Shown one piece after another: positions 16,703 through 25,396 of a stretch of DNA of 64,000 bases. The stretch is from Pseudomonas siliginis (GTDB lineage: Bacteria > Pseudomonadota > Gammaproteobacteria > Pseudomonadales > Pseudomonadaceae), in assembly GCF_019145195.1 (NCBI RefSeq), contig NZ_JAHSTW010000006.1, positions 310,001 through 374,000 of the forward strand, given 5' to 3'. The translations under genes were made by a program, and so were the position numbers. Every line of letters starts with the position of its first letter. Position 1 is the first letter of the stretch. The notes beneath the pieces are model-generated. The model was not told the DNA's origin. It saw nothing but the letters and a program-made list of their open reading frames with translations, and did not search any database.

Positions 16703-19413
16703 TCGTCGCTGGCGATCGGCAATTCGATACAAAAACGCGCGCCTTCTTCCGAGTTGCGCACACTCAACTGGCCGCCCATGTTGGCGATGATGCCGTAGCT
16801 CACCGACAGGCCCAGGCCGGTGCCGACGCCAATCGGCTTGGTGGTGAAGAACGGCTCGAAGATCCGCTCCAGCAAACGCGGATCGATACCGCCGCCATTG
16901 TCCTCGACCCACAGCCGCACGCTTTCCTCGTCGCGCTCGGCGTAGATCGAAATCCACGGCTTGAACGTTGAGTCGCCCTCGCGTTTGCCGAGCAGGGCGT
17001 CGCGGGCGTTGACCATCAGATTGATCAGCACCTGCTCCAACTGATCGACGTAACCACGCACCTGCGCCTCGAAACCGGTCTCACTTATGCGCAGATCGAC
17101 ACCTTTGCCGCGCATGCCTTCGGCCAGCAGTGACAGGGTGCCTTCGATGGCTTGGGCCGGGTTGAACAACTGTTGTTCGATTTCCGAGCGCCGGCCGAAT
17201 ACACGCATGTGGTCGACCACCTTCGCTGCGCGTTGAACCTGAGCGTCGATGCGGTTGAGTTTGTCGGTCAGGTAATCGACCTGCACATCACCGTTGCCGA
17301 GGCGCTTGAGCACGTTGACGATGGCCATGCGCATGACGTTGAGCGGTTGATTGATCTCGTGGGCAAGGCCGGTGGCCATTTCGCCGAGGGTGGCCATTTT
17401 CGCGCTTTGGGTGAGTTGCTGTTGCGAGCGGCGCACCTCGGTGTTGTCGCGGCCCACCGCTTGCACTTCGATCAACTGTCCCTGCTCATCGAACACGCCG
17501 CGATCCGACCAGACCCACCAGGCGTGTTCGCGTCCGGGCAGTTGCAGGCTGATTTCCGCTGTACTCACTGGCTGTTCCGGCGTCAGTTGGCTCAAGCGCT
17601 GAACGAACGCTGCGCGCTGTTCATCGGACATCCAGCCACCCAGATCAACCCCGGGCAGTTGTTCCGGGGTGCATTCCAGATAAGTCGCCAACGGTCGGTT
17701 GCCAAAGATCAGCGTCAGGTCCGGGCGATAACGGCAGATCATCGCCGGCGAGTCCTCGACCAGAATCCGGTAGCGTTCTTCGCTTTGCCGCACCTGCTCG
17801 GCGGCAAGCGTTGCGTCGGTGACGTCCAGCCACAGGCCCACCGCCTCGACCGGCAGGCCGAGATCGTTGCGCAGCAGTTTTGCCTCATCGAGCAGCCAGT
17901 GATACTCGCCACGGTTGTCGCGCAGGCGATAACGCGCGCGCACCGAGCCTTCGCGCAACAACTGGCGGTTGCGCTGGAAATACAGTTCGCGGTCGTCGGG
18001 ATGGACGCGCTCGGCCAGTGTTGCTGCATCGCAATCTTCCAGCGTCCAGCCCAGCAAGGGTTGCAGGCTGGCGCTGAAAAACGCCGGGATCAGCGCGCCT
18101 TCTGCATAGCGCTGCACGTAGATCACCGCCGGTGAACTGGCAATCAGATTATCCAGCCGCGCATGGGCGGCAGCGGCGCGCTGTTGTTGATTCTGGATGT
18201 CGCTGATGTCGAGCATGAACCCGACCAGACGCCGATGCTCACCGGTGCCGCTGACCTGGCCCTGAATCCGATACCACGTCACTGCTGCGCCGACCTCCGC
18301 GCGGTGCAGACGCACGCTCAGGGTCAGCGCTTCTCCTTGCAGTTGCAGGGCGCGCAGGCGGCTGCGCAACTCGGCGCGATCGGCGGGATGAAACAGCGAC
18401 AGCCAGTCTTCTACCGGCAGCAGGCGATCGCTGAGATTCAGTGCCGAGGCCAGCGTCGGCGCCAGCGCAATCTGCTCTTCGGCAGTGATTTCCCACCAGC
18501 CAGTGCCGAGCAGGTTTTGCAGCGAGTCCAGGCGCTCCATCGATTGCACATGGCGTCGCTCGCGCAAGCGGCTGAGCAGCGGCCCGGCCAGCGCGCCGGC
18601 CAGGGTCAGCCAGTCGCGATCGGTCAGCCATGGCGCCACGTTGTCGACCGTATAAAACCCGCAGAGCAGCCACGCGACCACGCCCTGGTCATTGCTGTAG
18701 GGCACAGCGAACCCGTTGGCGTTGCCGAACGTGGCCTGCAATCGCGAGTGTTCATAGCGGCCCTGCTGGCCCGCGAGGCGTTGCGGCGCGCTGCCGTTGA
18801 GGCTGTCCAGCGGCGTGCCCAATGGCTGGCCGTCCTCCCACAGTTGCGGGGCATCGTGGCCGCGAAACTGTTGATGAATCTGCCAGCCCTGGGCCTGTTC
18901 ATCCAGTAACGCCACGGCGAGGCAGGGGATATGCCAGCGCTGGGCGATGGCCTGCAATTGTTCGCCAAGCACCGTCGGCAGACGCGTCAGGCTGCACGTG
19001 CGCAGGCGATCGCTGACCTGCGCGGCGAGGGTCTGGCAGGCGTCGCGATCGCGCGCTTGCTGACGTTCGAGCAACAGGTCGGCGATGTCGAGCATTTGCA
19101 ACCGCCAGCCATCCTCCAGCGGCTGCACCCAGCCGCGCAGGTGCAGGGGCTGATCATTGAGCCCGGAAAAGTCGAGATCGAGGAGTTGCCCCTGCCAGTC
19201 TCTGGGCTGACCTTCGATAGTCAGCAGACTGTGCGGCAGCAGGTAGGCGCTGAGCGGCAGCGGCTGACCCTGAGGTTTGTGCTGGGCGAGCAAATGCCGC
19301 AGCGGGCCGGCGATCTGCAACACATCGCCGTTGCCATCCAGATAAAAATGCAGGCCGATGGGCGGCGCGCCGAGATGGTCCGGCAAGTCGTGAGCTGCGG
19401 TGGGGGCGCGCAT
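16687..19413 (-). CDS. pprA: PprA-like sensor histidine kinase of the Tad locus
   Basis: The 908-aa product (start [14 protein letters not shown]) has an N-terminal sensory half with a GAF-like part (about 190-350), at least three PAS/PAC units (about 370-610, e.g. [11 protein letters not shown]), then HisKA with [11 protein letters not shown] (His near residue 685) and HATPase with [17 protein letters not shown] and GTGLGLSVS. No membrane segment is seen, so it is a cytosolic kinase. Length and context match P. aeruginosa PprA, partner of PprB, which controls flp-tad, CupE and adhesin expression. The start is uncertain: the frame is open upstream into tadE, and no strong ribosome site precedes the ATG. 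Confidence 0.88.
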   Translation of the reverse strand: MRAPTAAHDLPDHLGAPPIGLHFYLDGNGDVLQIAGPLRHLLAQHKPQGQPLPLSAYLLPHSLLTIEGQPRDWQGQLLDLDFSGLNDQPLHLRGWVQPLEDGWRLQMLDIADLLLERQQARDRDACQTLAAQVSDRLRTCSLTRLPTVLGEQLQAIAQRWHIPCLAVALLDEQAQGWQIHQQFRGHDAPQLWEDGQPLGTPLDSLNGSAPQRLAGQQGRYEHSRLQATFGNANGFAVPYSNDQGVVAWLLCGFYTVDNVAPWLTDRDWLTLAGALAGPLLSRLRERRHVQSMERLDSLQNLLGTGWWEITAEEQIALAPTLASALNLSDRLLPVEDWLSLFHPADRAELRSRLRALQLQGEALTLSVRLHRAEVGAAVTWYRIQGQVSGTGEHRRLVGFMLDISDIQNQQQRAAAAHARLDNLIASSPAVIYVQRYAEGALIPAFFSASLQPLLGWTLEDCDAATLAERVHPDDRELYFQRNRQLLREGSVRARYRLRDNRGEYHWLLDEAKLLRNDLGLPVEAVGLWLDVTDATLAAEQVRQSEERYRILVEDSPAMICRYRPDLTLIFGNRPLATYLECTPEQLPGVDLGGWMSDEQRAAFVQRLSQLTPEQPVSTAEISLQLPGREHAWWVWSDRGVFDEQGQLIEVQAVGRDNTEVRRSQQQLTQSAKMATLGEMATGLAHEINQPLNVMRMAIVNVLKRLGNGDVQVDYLTDKLNRIDAQVQRAAKVVDHMRVFGRRSEIEQQLFNPAQAIEGTLSLLAEGMRGKGVDLRISETGFEAQVRGYVDQLEQVLINLMVNARDALLGKREGDSTFKPWISIYAERDEESVRLWVEDNGGGIDPRLLERIFEPFFTTKPIGVGTGLGLSVSYGIIANMGGQLSVRNSEEGARFCIELPIASDDQITR

Positions 19414-19445
19414 GAGCAAGCGCCCGAAAAACTTATCGCCGGCGG

Positions 19446-19892
19446 TCAAAATTGCAGGCTCGAGCGGGCGGTGAGATGCGTGGGCAGATTGGGCACCGTG
19501 CCGATCCCGGGCAGCACCAGAAACGGCATGATCTGATTGAGCTTGCTCACCGGGTAATTGACGCTGACGGTCAGGGTGCCAGTCCCCGCGTCGTAGGCCG
19601 CACTGGTGTCGGTGCCGACCACCAGATTCAAGGCCGAGGGCAGCCATTGCAGTTGCTGGGTCAGCGCGGCATTGGCGGTGTTGACCACCACCGTCGAATA
19701 GTTCGGCGTGGTCGGGTCCACCGCAACGCTGCGGCGCACCGCCTCAGCGGTGGCCTGGTTGAACGATTGCATCATCACGAAGGGCAGGCCGTAGCTGACC
19801 AGCCCGTAAAACACTGCGAAAAAGATGATGAACACCAAGGCGAATTCGATCGCCACCGCACCTTTTTGCGACCTGCGAAAGCCGTTTTTCAT
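19446..19892 (-). CDS. tadE: TadE-like minor pseudopilin
   Basis: The 148-aa product starts MKNGFRRSQKGAVAIEFALVF. The basic leader ending QKG, followed by AVAIEFALVFIIFFAVFYGL, is the prepilin-type cleavage site and hydrophobic helix of TadE/TadF proteins, processed by the TadV/FppA peptidase. A 12-codon longer start (MTVRVDARMKN) is possible but less typical. The gene lies 32 bp upstream of pprA on the same strand and is divergent from fppA. Confidence 0.85.
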   Translation of the reverse strand: MKNGFRRSQKGAVAIEFALVFIIFFAVFYGLVSYGLPFVMMQSFNQATAEAVRRSVAVDPTTPNYSTVVVNTANAALTQQLQWLPSALNLVVGTDTSAAYDAGTGTLTVSVNYPVSKLNQIMPFLVLPGIGTVPNLPTHLTARSSLQF

Positions 19893-19967
19893 GCGTGCGT
19901 CTACCCTGACAGTCACTGCGTAGTATCAGCATAGAATCAATCAGGCAAAACGGACGGCTTTCAGCGG

Positions 19968-20438
19968 ATGCAGATTTCCCTTGTTCTGATCTGGCTGGCG
20001 ATCTGCGCCGCGCAGGATGCCCGGCAGCGGCGAATTTCCAACATGTTGACCTTGGGCGTAGGTGCGCTGGCGTTGGTCTGGTTGTTGGCGACTGGCACTA
20101 CTTGGCTGGGCGCCGACGCGGGGCAGGGCGGCTGGGCCTGCCTGATCGCTCTGCTGCTGACGCTGCCGGGTTATTTCTTGGGCCGCATGGGCGCCGGCGA
20201 TGTGAAATTAATGACAGCCCTGGGTCTTGCGACGAACGGCATATTCGTTCTTGGCGCGTTTATCGGCGCGGGCGTGGCCAGCGTGCTGTGGCTGCTGCTC
20301 GCGCCAAAAGTTTGGCCTCATATGGCTCAAGGAGTTAGAGAGCATGTGCGTCATCTGGCCCCGGACAAGTCAAAAAAGCTGCCATTTGCGCCGTTCGTGT
20401 TGGTAGGTGTAGTGCTTTCGCTGTACTGGATCACCTGA
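19968..20438 (+). CDS. fppA: Type IVb (Flp) prepilin peptidase
   Basis: The 156-aa product is a small CpaA/TadV-type peptidase with only the catalytic membrane domain. The aspartate motif GAGDVKLMTALG (around residue 75) fits GxGD of type IV prepilin peptidases, and the first Asp is probably D17 (CAAQDARQRRI). It cleaves Flp and TadE-like precursors at the inner membrane. It corresponds to PA4295 (FppA) by content and position beside pprA/pprB. Confidence 0.9.
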   Translation: MQISLVLIWLAICAAQDARQRRISNMLTLGVGALALVWLLATGTTWLGADAGQGGWACLIALLLTLPGYFLGRMGAGDVKLMTALGLATNGIFVLGAFIGAGVASVLWLLLAPKVWPHMAQGVREHVRHLAPDKSKKLPFAPFVLVGVVLSLYWIT

Positions 20439-20457
20439 TCGCGGGGTGCCACTAGTC

Positions 20458-20469
20458 CTATGTACATAG
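20458..20469. promoter_or_regulatory. 12-bp perfect palindrome upstream of pprB
   Basis: CTATGTACATAG at 20458-20469 in the fppA-pprB gap could be a dimeric regulator site. No matching second copy was found. Confidence 0.3.
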
Positions 20470-20556
20470 TCGGAAAGTGGGTCTACTTTCAATTCAGGCG
20501 AATACGCCACCAAAGTGCAGGAACCGTCAGCGTTGGCCGAGCAAATGGAGTGGTTC

Positions 20557-21324
20557 GTGAACAAGCCTAATTCGGTAAAAATCCTCGTGGTCGATGATCA
20601 GCCGCTGATCGTTGAAGAACTCTGTGAGTTTCTCGAGAGCAGTGGCTACCGTTGCGTGCCGTGCGACTCGAGTCTTGAAGCCATCGAGCTGTTCAGGGCG
20701 GACCCGGACATCGGTCTGGTGCTGAGTGACTTGCATATGCCGGACATGGACGGCATCGAGTTGATCCAGGCGTTGCAGCGGCTGGCCGGCAAGCAGCGGG
20801 TGTTCGAGGCGATCATGCTCACCGGGCGCGCCGACAAGCAGGATGTGATCAAGGCGTTGCGTGCGGGGATTGCCGATTACTATCAGAAGCCGATCGATCT
20901 GGCAGAGTTGCTTGAGGGTGTGCAGCGCCAGGAACTGGCTTTGCAGGAGCGGCAGAAGAATCTGCATCTGGGGCATTTGAATCAGAAGTTGCAGTTTTTG
21001 TCCGAGTCGATTGATGACCTTTATCAGGATCTGGACAAGGTACGGCGCTCGCCCTTGCCGGTGGTGAGTGATGGTGAGCCTGAGTCTGTGGAGATGCCGG
21101 CGGTGTTCAATCAGTTGTCGCCCCGGCAGTTGGATGTAGCGCGGTTGGTGGGCAAGGGGCAGACCAATTATCAGATTGCCTGTGAGTTGGGGATTACCGA
21201 GAACACGGTGAAGTTATATGTGTCGCAGGTGTTGCGGTTGACGCATATGCATAATCGGACGCAGTTGGCTTTGGCGCTTTCTCCTGGTAGTTCGGCGGGG
21301 CGGCAGCGGGTTACGGCGCATTGA
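20557..21324 (+). CDS. pprB: PprB-like two-component response regulator (REC-LuxR)
   Basis: The receiver domain starts at once (KILVVDDQPLIVEELCEFL) with phospho-acceptor Asp in VLSDLHMPDMDG and Lys in YYQKPIDLAELL. A coiled linker follows, then a C-terminal LuxR-type helix-turn-helix (LSPRQLDVARLV, ACELGITENTVKLYVSQVL). GGAG lies 6 nt before the GTG at 20557 (255 aa); starts at 20545 (ATG) or 20515 (GTG) are possible. PprB activates the flp-tad-rcp genes after phosphorylation by PprA. The ~400-bp repeat begins 4 nt after its stop. Confidence 0.9.
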   Translation: MNKPNSVKILVVDDQPLIVEELCEFLESSGYRCVPCDSSLEAIELFRADPDIGLVLSDLHMPDMDGIELIQALQRLAGKQRVFEAIMLTGRADKQDVIKALRAGIADYYQKPIDLAELLEGVQRQELALQERQKNLHLGHLNQKLQFLSESIDDLYQDLDKVRRSPLPVVSDGEPESVEMPAVFNQLSPRQLDVARLVGKGQTNYQIACELGITENTVKLYVSQVLRLTHMHNRTQLALALSPGSSAGRQRVTAH

Positions 21325-21327
21325 CTT

Positions 21328-21750
21328 GGCGGCCTTTGGGCCGACCATGCTTTGGGTGGTTGGGGTGAATATCCGTTTTTTTGGGTGTCGCTGATTACGG
21401 TTCCGCCCTTACGGCGGGTCACTTTTGGCAAACGCCCCAAAAGTAACCAAAAGGTCTTCGCCCTGACGTTCGGCCCGCTCGCTGGGGCTCGGGGTTCCTT
21501 CGCTGCGGGATCGATCCTGGCGCAGCGGCTCCGGTTTGCTTCGCTGCACCTCCTTCCGCTGTGTCTGGCTGCGCCAGACGGTCGCTGCGCTCCCACGCCC
21601 GGATCAATCCCTCCACTCAGCCTGCCGACGGGCTCCCAGATCAAGATCAAAAGCGGTACTCGAGCTTGCGCTCATTGTTGAGTGGTGCGGCTTCGCCGCG
21701 GGCAGCTGTGCTGCTTTTGCTTTCTGTGGGAGCGAGCCTGCTCGCGATGA
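21328..21750 (+). repeat. ~400-bp interspersed repeat, copy A, ending in a REP
   Basis: From GGCGGCCTTTGGGCCGACC (21328) to the solo REP (21725-21749) this non-coding stretch is highly similar to 31056-31480. The most conserved core is about 21525-21640 (from GCGCAGCGGCTCCGGTTTG onward), essentially identical in both copies. Reading frames inside it are not supported as genes. It starts 4 nt after the pprB stop, and copy B starts 4 nt after another response-regulator gene. Confidence 0.85.
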
Positions 21751-21840
21751 GGCCAGTCGGTCCGCCGATAACTCGAAGTCGTTTAAATCTGTTTCAAAAT
21801 AACCAGAACCTTCCCACAAGGTTTTCAGGTTGTCCGTCGG

Positions 21841-22105
21841 ACGTCGGGTCACTAGTCTCTGGCTGTCGTCGAACCTTCGGCGATCGGGTGTGAGAACCCT
21901 GCTACTTATGGTCATCCAGTATCTGTGCACGCATAATCGCCGCCAGCTTGTCCGCTGTCTGCAATGTGTCATGGCGGCTGTGTGCGGGCAGACTTCGGTC
22001 TGGCCGGGTGTCCATAACCGGTATTCTCACCCCGCATACAGTTGCCACCTTTTGCCCCGTGAGAATGGCATTGGGTCGCACCGCAGATTTTGGAGAGCCG
22101 TTTCA
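21841..22105 (+). ncRNA. Candidate structured leader of DUF6124 gene A (three complementary loops)
   Basis: The word GTGAGAA occurs at 21890-21896 and again at 22059-22065, and its reverse complement TTCTCAC at 22024-22030. Words 1 and 2 are flanked by short complementary arms (GGGT...ACCC; GGT...ACC), and word 3 by TGCC...GGCA, so all three can sit in hairpin loops. CAGACttcgGTCTG at 21989-22002 is a further hairpin. The same layout with a different word (TTTAGTCG) precedes the second DUF6124 gene at 32264. This may be an RNA with alternative or kissing pairing, or a protein-binding array; being transcribed is an assumption. Confidence 0.45.
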
Positions 22106-22468
22106 ATGGACAAACTGATCCCAGACCCACCCCCATCCCCCACCACCCCGCTCGAAGACGCCATGCGCGCCGACGATCTGGTGAAAAACCGCGAAGCGAT
22201 AAAACGCGCGCTCGATTTCTATCTCTGCCCCGAACCTGCCAAACCGCACCCGCCCAGCACGCTGTTCATGGTGGTGCCCAATGTCGATACCGAAAGCCTG
22301 TTGGCGCATGCCTGTGAGTCGCTGGCGTCAGCGAGTGCGATGGCGAGTAATTTCGCTGGTGAGTTGAGCGGGTTTCAGCGCAGCACGGCGTTGGCGATTC
22401 AGCAGATTGTCATGCTGGCCGAGCTAGCCGTGAATCGGGCGCTGGATCGGGTTGATCCGCAGAGCTGA
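22106..22468 (+). CDS. DUF6124 family protein, copy A (120 aa)
   Basis: The product starts MDKLIPDPPPSPTTPLEDAM, followed by IKRALDFYLCPEP, then STLFMVVPNVDTESLLAHAC, ESLASASAMASNFAGEL, and a C-terminal helix IQQIVMLAELAVNRALDRV. This is the Pseudomonas DUF6124 (older DUF3077) family, of unknown function. The product is soluble with no signal peptide. TGGAGAG precedes the ATG. A paralogue of exactly the same length is encoded at 32264-31902. The leader of both genes is structured (see the separate entries). Confidence 0.85.
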   Translation: MDKLIPDPPPSPTTPLEDAMRADDLVKNREAIKRALDFYLCPEPAKPHPPSTLFMVVPNVDTESLLAHACESLASASAMASNFAGELSGFQRSTALAIQQIVMLAELAVNRALDRVDPQS

Positions 22469-22489
22469 CCTGCGACCGCGTTATCGTTC

Positions 22490-22557
22490 TTCGCGAGCAG
22501 GCTCGCTCCCACAGGGGAAATGCATTGCAAACTGTGGGAGCGAGCCTGCTCGCGAAG
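22490..22557. repeat. REP pair, tail-out orientation
   Basis: An inverted REP (22490-22513) is followed by a forward REP (22533-22557), separated by about 19 nt, the opposite order to most REPINs of this window. Confidence 0.85.
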
Positions 22558-22580
22558 GGGCCTTTAAGGGCACCACCAGA

Positions 22581-22853
22581 CTAATTCTTGCTCTCGATCT
22601 TCCCGCCCGCATCCGGATCGTAAAAATCCGGGATCTCGTACTGGTATTTCTTCAGCCAGCGCTGCATCGCCAGTTCGCGTTCGGTGGCGGTGGCGCTTTG
22701 CGGTTTGGGCGAGGCGGCTTTGTTGCGGCTTTGCAGGACCAGCCAGCCTTCGGTTTCCTGTTGTTGCGCTGAAGCAGGGCCGGTGTCGATGGCGTGGGCG
22801 CTGAGGGGCAGGGTGAGCAGGGTCAGGTAGCACAGGCCTTTGCGGAGGGTCAT
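22581..22853 (-). CDS. DUF3613 protein at the end of the tad operon
   Basis: The 90-aa product has a signal peptide (MTLRKGLCYLTLLTLPLSAHA, cleavage after AHA) and a short polar mature part ending RWLKKYQYEIPDFYDPDAGG, the DUF3613 pattern. It corresponds to PA4298, located beside tadD in P. aeruginosa. It is 9 bp downstream of tadD in the same operon and is probably periplasmic. The function is unknown. Confidence 0.82.
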   Translation of the reverse strand: MTLRKGLCYLTLLTLPLSAHAIDTGPASAQQQETEGWLVLQSRNKAASPKPQSATATERELAMQRWLKKYQYEIPDFYDPDAGGKIESKN

Positions 22854-22862
22854 GGCTGTCTC

Positions 22863-23585
22863 CTATTCGAGCGTCGGCGGTAGCGGGTCGATGAAGGCGG
22901 CGACGCGGTCGCCGGGTGTGGCTTTGGCGTGGGTCGGGGCTTTGAGTTTTTCCGCGCGTTGCTGCGCTTCGGTGAATTGTTCCGGGGTCAGTTTCGAGCG
23001 GCTGACGATTTCCGCGGCTTGTGGCCAGTCGTTCTGGTAGAGCAGCAGGGTGACCATGTTCAGCGTCGCCAACTGATTGTTCTGGCTCAGTTCGATGGCG
23101 GTGAGGAATTCGAATTTCGCTTCGTTGAGGCGCAGTTGGTTGAGGTAGACCACGCCGAGGTCATTGCGGATTTTTTCGTCGGTGGGCGCCAGGCGCGCGG
23201 CGCGTTGCAGGTGGGCCTGGGCCTGGCCGTTGTCGCCACGGGCGGCGTAAACCTGGCCCAGGCCATGTTCGGCTTGGGCGGTGAGGCAGCCGCCGAGCAG
23301 GCTGCGGTAGAGCGGCTCGGCTTCGCTGCGGCCGAGCAGGCGATAGACCTTGGCTTTGCGCAGGCGCACTTCGCTGAGGTTGTCCGGCAGGCTTTGCAGG
23401 TTGGCGAGGCTGGCGTGGAGCTTGCCGTCGCTGGCCAGGTCATCGGCGAGGTTCAGCGACAGCTCCTGCTCCGAGGTCAGTTTGCTGCAGCTGGACGGCG
23501 ACAGCAGCGAGGTCCACGGCGCCTGGCCATCCGTGGCGCAGCCGCTGAGCAGCAACAGACTTGCCATGACTATCAGTACTTTCAT
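22863..23585 (-). CDS. tadD: TadD, TPR lipoprotein of Flp pilus assembly
   Basis: The 240-aa product has lipobox LSGC (MKVLIVMASLLLLSGCATDG) and several tetratricopeptide repeats between about residues 75 and 200 (e.g. AEHGLGQVYAARGDNGQAQA, and NDLGVVYLNQLRLNEAKFEF). TadD is thought to be a pilotin-like factor for the RcpA secretin. The ATG at 23585 is chosen over an upstream in-frame TTG because GGAGAG lies just before it. It follows tadC by 23 nt. Confidence 0.88.
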   Translation of the reverse strand: MKVLIVMASLLLLSGCATDGQAPWTSLLSPSSCSKLTSEQELSLNLADDLASDGKLHASLANLQSLPDNLSEVRLRKAKVYRLLGRSEAEPLYRSLLGGCLTAQAEHGLGQVYAARGDNGQAQAHLQRAARLAPTDEKIRNDLGVVYLNQLRLNEAKFEFLTAIELSQNNQLATLNMVTLLLYQNDWPQAAEIVSRSKLTPEQFTEAQQRAEKLKAPTHAKATPGDRVAAFIDPLPPTLE

Positions 23586-23608
23586 CAAACGCTCTCCATG
23601 AGCCAAGG

Positions 23609-24493
23609 TCAGTTTGCGAACGCGCGGGCAATGGCGGTGAAGCCCGGGCCGGCCAGTACGATCAGCAGGGCCGGAAACAGAAACAGCATCATCACCACCG
23701 ACATCTTCGCGGACATTTTCGAGATGTATTCCTGCAGCCGGGTCAGGCGTCGGTCATCGAGCAATTGCTTGAGCGCCAACAGCGATTTCATCGCGCCGCC
23801 GCCCTGGTGGATCAGTTGCTGGAGGATCACGCAGGTGTCGGTGAATTCGTCCACCGCGAGCATCACTGCGGTCTTGTTCAGCTCCTGACCCAGCTCCAGA
23901 CCGGAGTCGACGCGGCTGAGGATCAGGCGCAGTTCGCTGGTCAGTTCCGGCAGCAGTTTCTGTGCTTCGACGCTGAGCACGCGCAGCGCTTGTTCAACGG
24001 CCATGCCGGATTCGAAGAGGATGCGCAGCAGCGGAATGAACGTGGAGATTTCCACGGCGATGGTTTTCTGTCGGCGGGCGGCGGCGTAGGCGAGCAGGCG
24101 TTTGGGCAAGAGATAGCCGCCGCCCGCAGCGAACATCGGCGCCATCCAGCGGTGGCTGGTCTGCGGGAAAAACACTTCCTGCAAAAAGATCGCCAGCCCC
24201 AGAGCGAGCAGCGGCGTGCCGATCTGGCAGGCGGCGAAGAGCGCGCGCTCGTTGGCGCGGCGCCAGCCGAGGCGGCCGAGCAGGGTCTGGGTTTCGCTGT
24301 CGATGCTCACCGAGCCTCGGCCGAAACGGCTGTTGCCCAGCGCGCGCAGCCAGTGGCCGAAACGGTTCTCCCGGACCAATTGGCCGTGCAAGCGCTGATG
24401 CACCTGTCGCACGCGGCGGCGCTCGGTGAGCAGGTGATTGCCCAGCAATAACAGCGAGCCAAGGAGCAACAACAACGCCGCGAGCCAGACCAT
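23609..24493 (-). CDS. tadC: TadC, inner-membrane platform protein
   Basis: The 294-aa product has an N-terminal membrane segment (MVWLAALLLLLGSLLLLGNH), a GspF-like domain (STFIPLLRILFESGMAVEQA, about 150-175; RVDSGLELGQEL, about 200) and C-terminal membrane helices (MMLFLFPALLIVLAGPGFTA). TadB and TadC are the GspF-like partners that anchor the TadA ATPase. It follows tadB after 1 nt, so translation is coupled. Confidence 0.92.
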   Translation of the reverse strand: MVWLAALLLLLGSLLLLGNHLLTERRRVRQVHQRLHGQLVRENRFGHWLRALGNSRFGRGSVSIDSETQTLLGRLGWRRANERALFAACQIGTPLLALGLAIFLQEVFFPQTSHRWMAPMFAAGGGYLLPKRLLAYAAARRQKTIAVEISTFIPLLRILFESGMAVEQALRVLSVEAQKLLPELTSELRLILSRVDSGLELGQELNKTAVMLAVDEFTDTCVILQQLIHQGGGAMKSLLALKQLLDDRRLTRLQEYISKMSAKMSVVMMLFLFPALLIVLAGPGFTAIARAFAN

Positions 24494-24494
24494 C

Positions 24495-25379
24495 TCAAAC
24501 GCTCCGCAACATGCGCCACAGCGCCAGACTGCCCAGCACCTGCAACACGGCGGCGCTGAGCAGCATGGTCTGGCCGCTTTCGTCGTGCCACATGCCGAGC
24601 ATGTAGCCGGGGTTGGTCAGCATGAAGTAGCTCACCAGAATCAGCGGCAGCAAACCCAAAACCCAAGCGGTCATGCGCGTTTCCCCGGTAAGGGCGCGCA
24701 ACTGCCGCGCGCCCTGGTCGCGCTCGCGGATCAGTTTGATCAGATTCTCCAGCAGCTCACTGGCATTGCCGCCGTAGCGGTGATTGACCTTCAGGCCGAG
24801 GGCGAACATGCGCAGTTCGTCCTGCTCGTAGAGTTCGGCAAAATCGCTGACCGCATCGGGCAGGTTCACCCCCAGTTGCACGTTGCGCTGCACCCGGCCC
24901 ATGGCCGCTTTCAAAGGGTCTTCACTGGCCTCGATGCCGCCCAGCACCGCATCGCTCAGCGTGCGCCCGGATTTGAGACTGCGTACGGTGTGGTCGAGCA
25001 ATTGCGGCAGTTGTTCGATCATGCGGCGGATCCGCCGTCGGTAGCGAATGGCGATGTACAGCCGCAACGCCACGGGCGGGACGAGCAACATGATCAGCAA
25101 ACCAACCCAGTTCCCGAGCAGAAATCCCAGGCCCATGGCCGCCGCCCACAGGCTCAGCCACAGACCGAAACGCTCGCTCGGCCGACCCAGTCCAGCACGC
25201 AGAAACATGCGTTCCAGTCCCACCCACCTGGTCTGCTCGACGGCCAGTTGCGGTTGCCCGGCGGCGAGTCGATTGAGGACTTTCTCCGTCGCGGTCTTGC
25301 GCAGGCCTTGCAGGAACAGATAGATCGACAGCCCCAGCAGCATCAGGCAAATGGCGATGAGAATGATCGGTCCCAGCAT
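24495..25379 (-). CDS. tadB: TadB, inner-membrane platform protein
   Basis: The 294-aa product has an N-terminal membrane helix (LGPIILIAICLMLLGLSIYL), a second pair around residues 80-110, a GspF-type cytosolic domain (IEQLPQLLDHTVRSLKSGRT, then GVNLPDAVSDFAEL), and C-terminal membrane segments (TAWVLGLLPLILVSYFMLT). It lies 17 nt after tadA and 1 nt before tadC in the operon. Confidence 0.92.
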   Translation of the reverse strand: MLGPIILIAICLMLLGLSIYLFLQGLRKTATEKVLNRLAAGQPQLAVEQTRWVGLERMFLRAGLGRPSERFGLWLSLWAAAMGLGFLLGNWVGLLIMLLVPPVALRLYIAIRYRRRIRRMIEQLPQLLDHTVRSLKSGRTLSDAVLGGIEASEDPLKAAMGRVQRNVQLGVNLPDAVSDFAELYEQDELRMFALGLKVNHRYGGNASELLENLIKLIRERDQGARQLRALTGETRMTAWVLGLLPLILVSYFMLTNPGYMLGMWHDESGQTMLLSAAVLQVLGSLALWRMLRSV

Positions 25380-25396
25380 CTGCGTGCTCCTCGCCG

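Noticed and set aside
14698..16971. A 757-codon frame overlapping tadG in another phase
   Set aside because: Gln/Arg/Ala-rich out-of-frame reading of tadG running on into antisense of pprA.
21352..21681. A 109-codon frame in interspersed repeat copy A
   Set aside because: Copy B has changes that break the same frame, so the conserved unit is DNA or RNA, not this protein.
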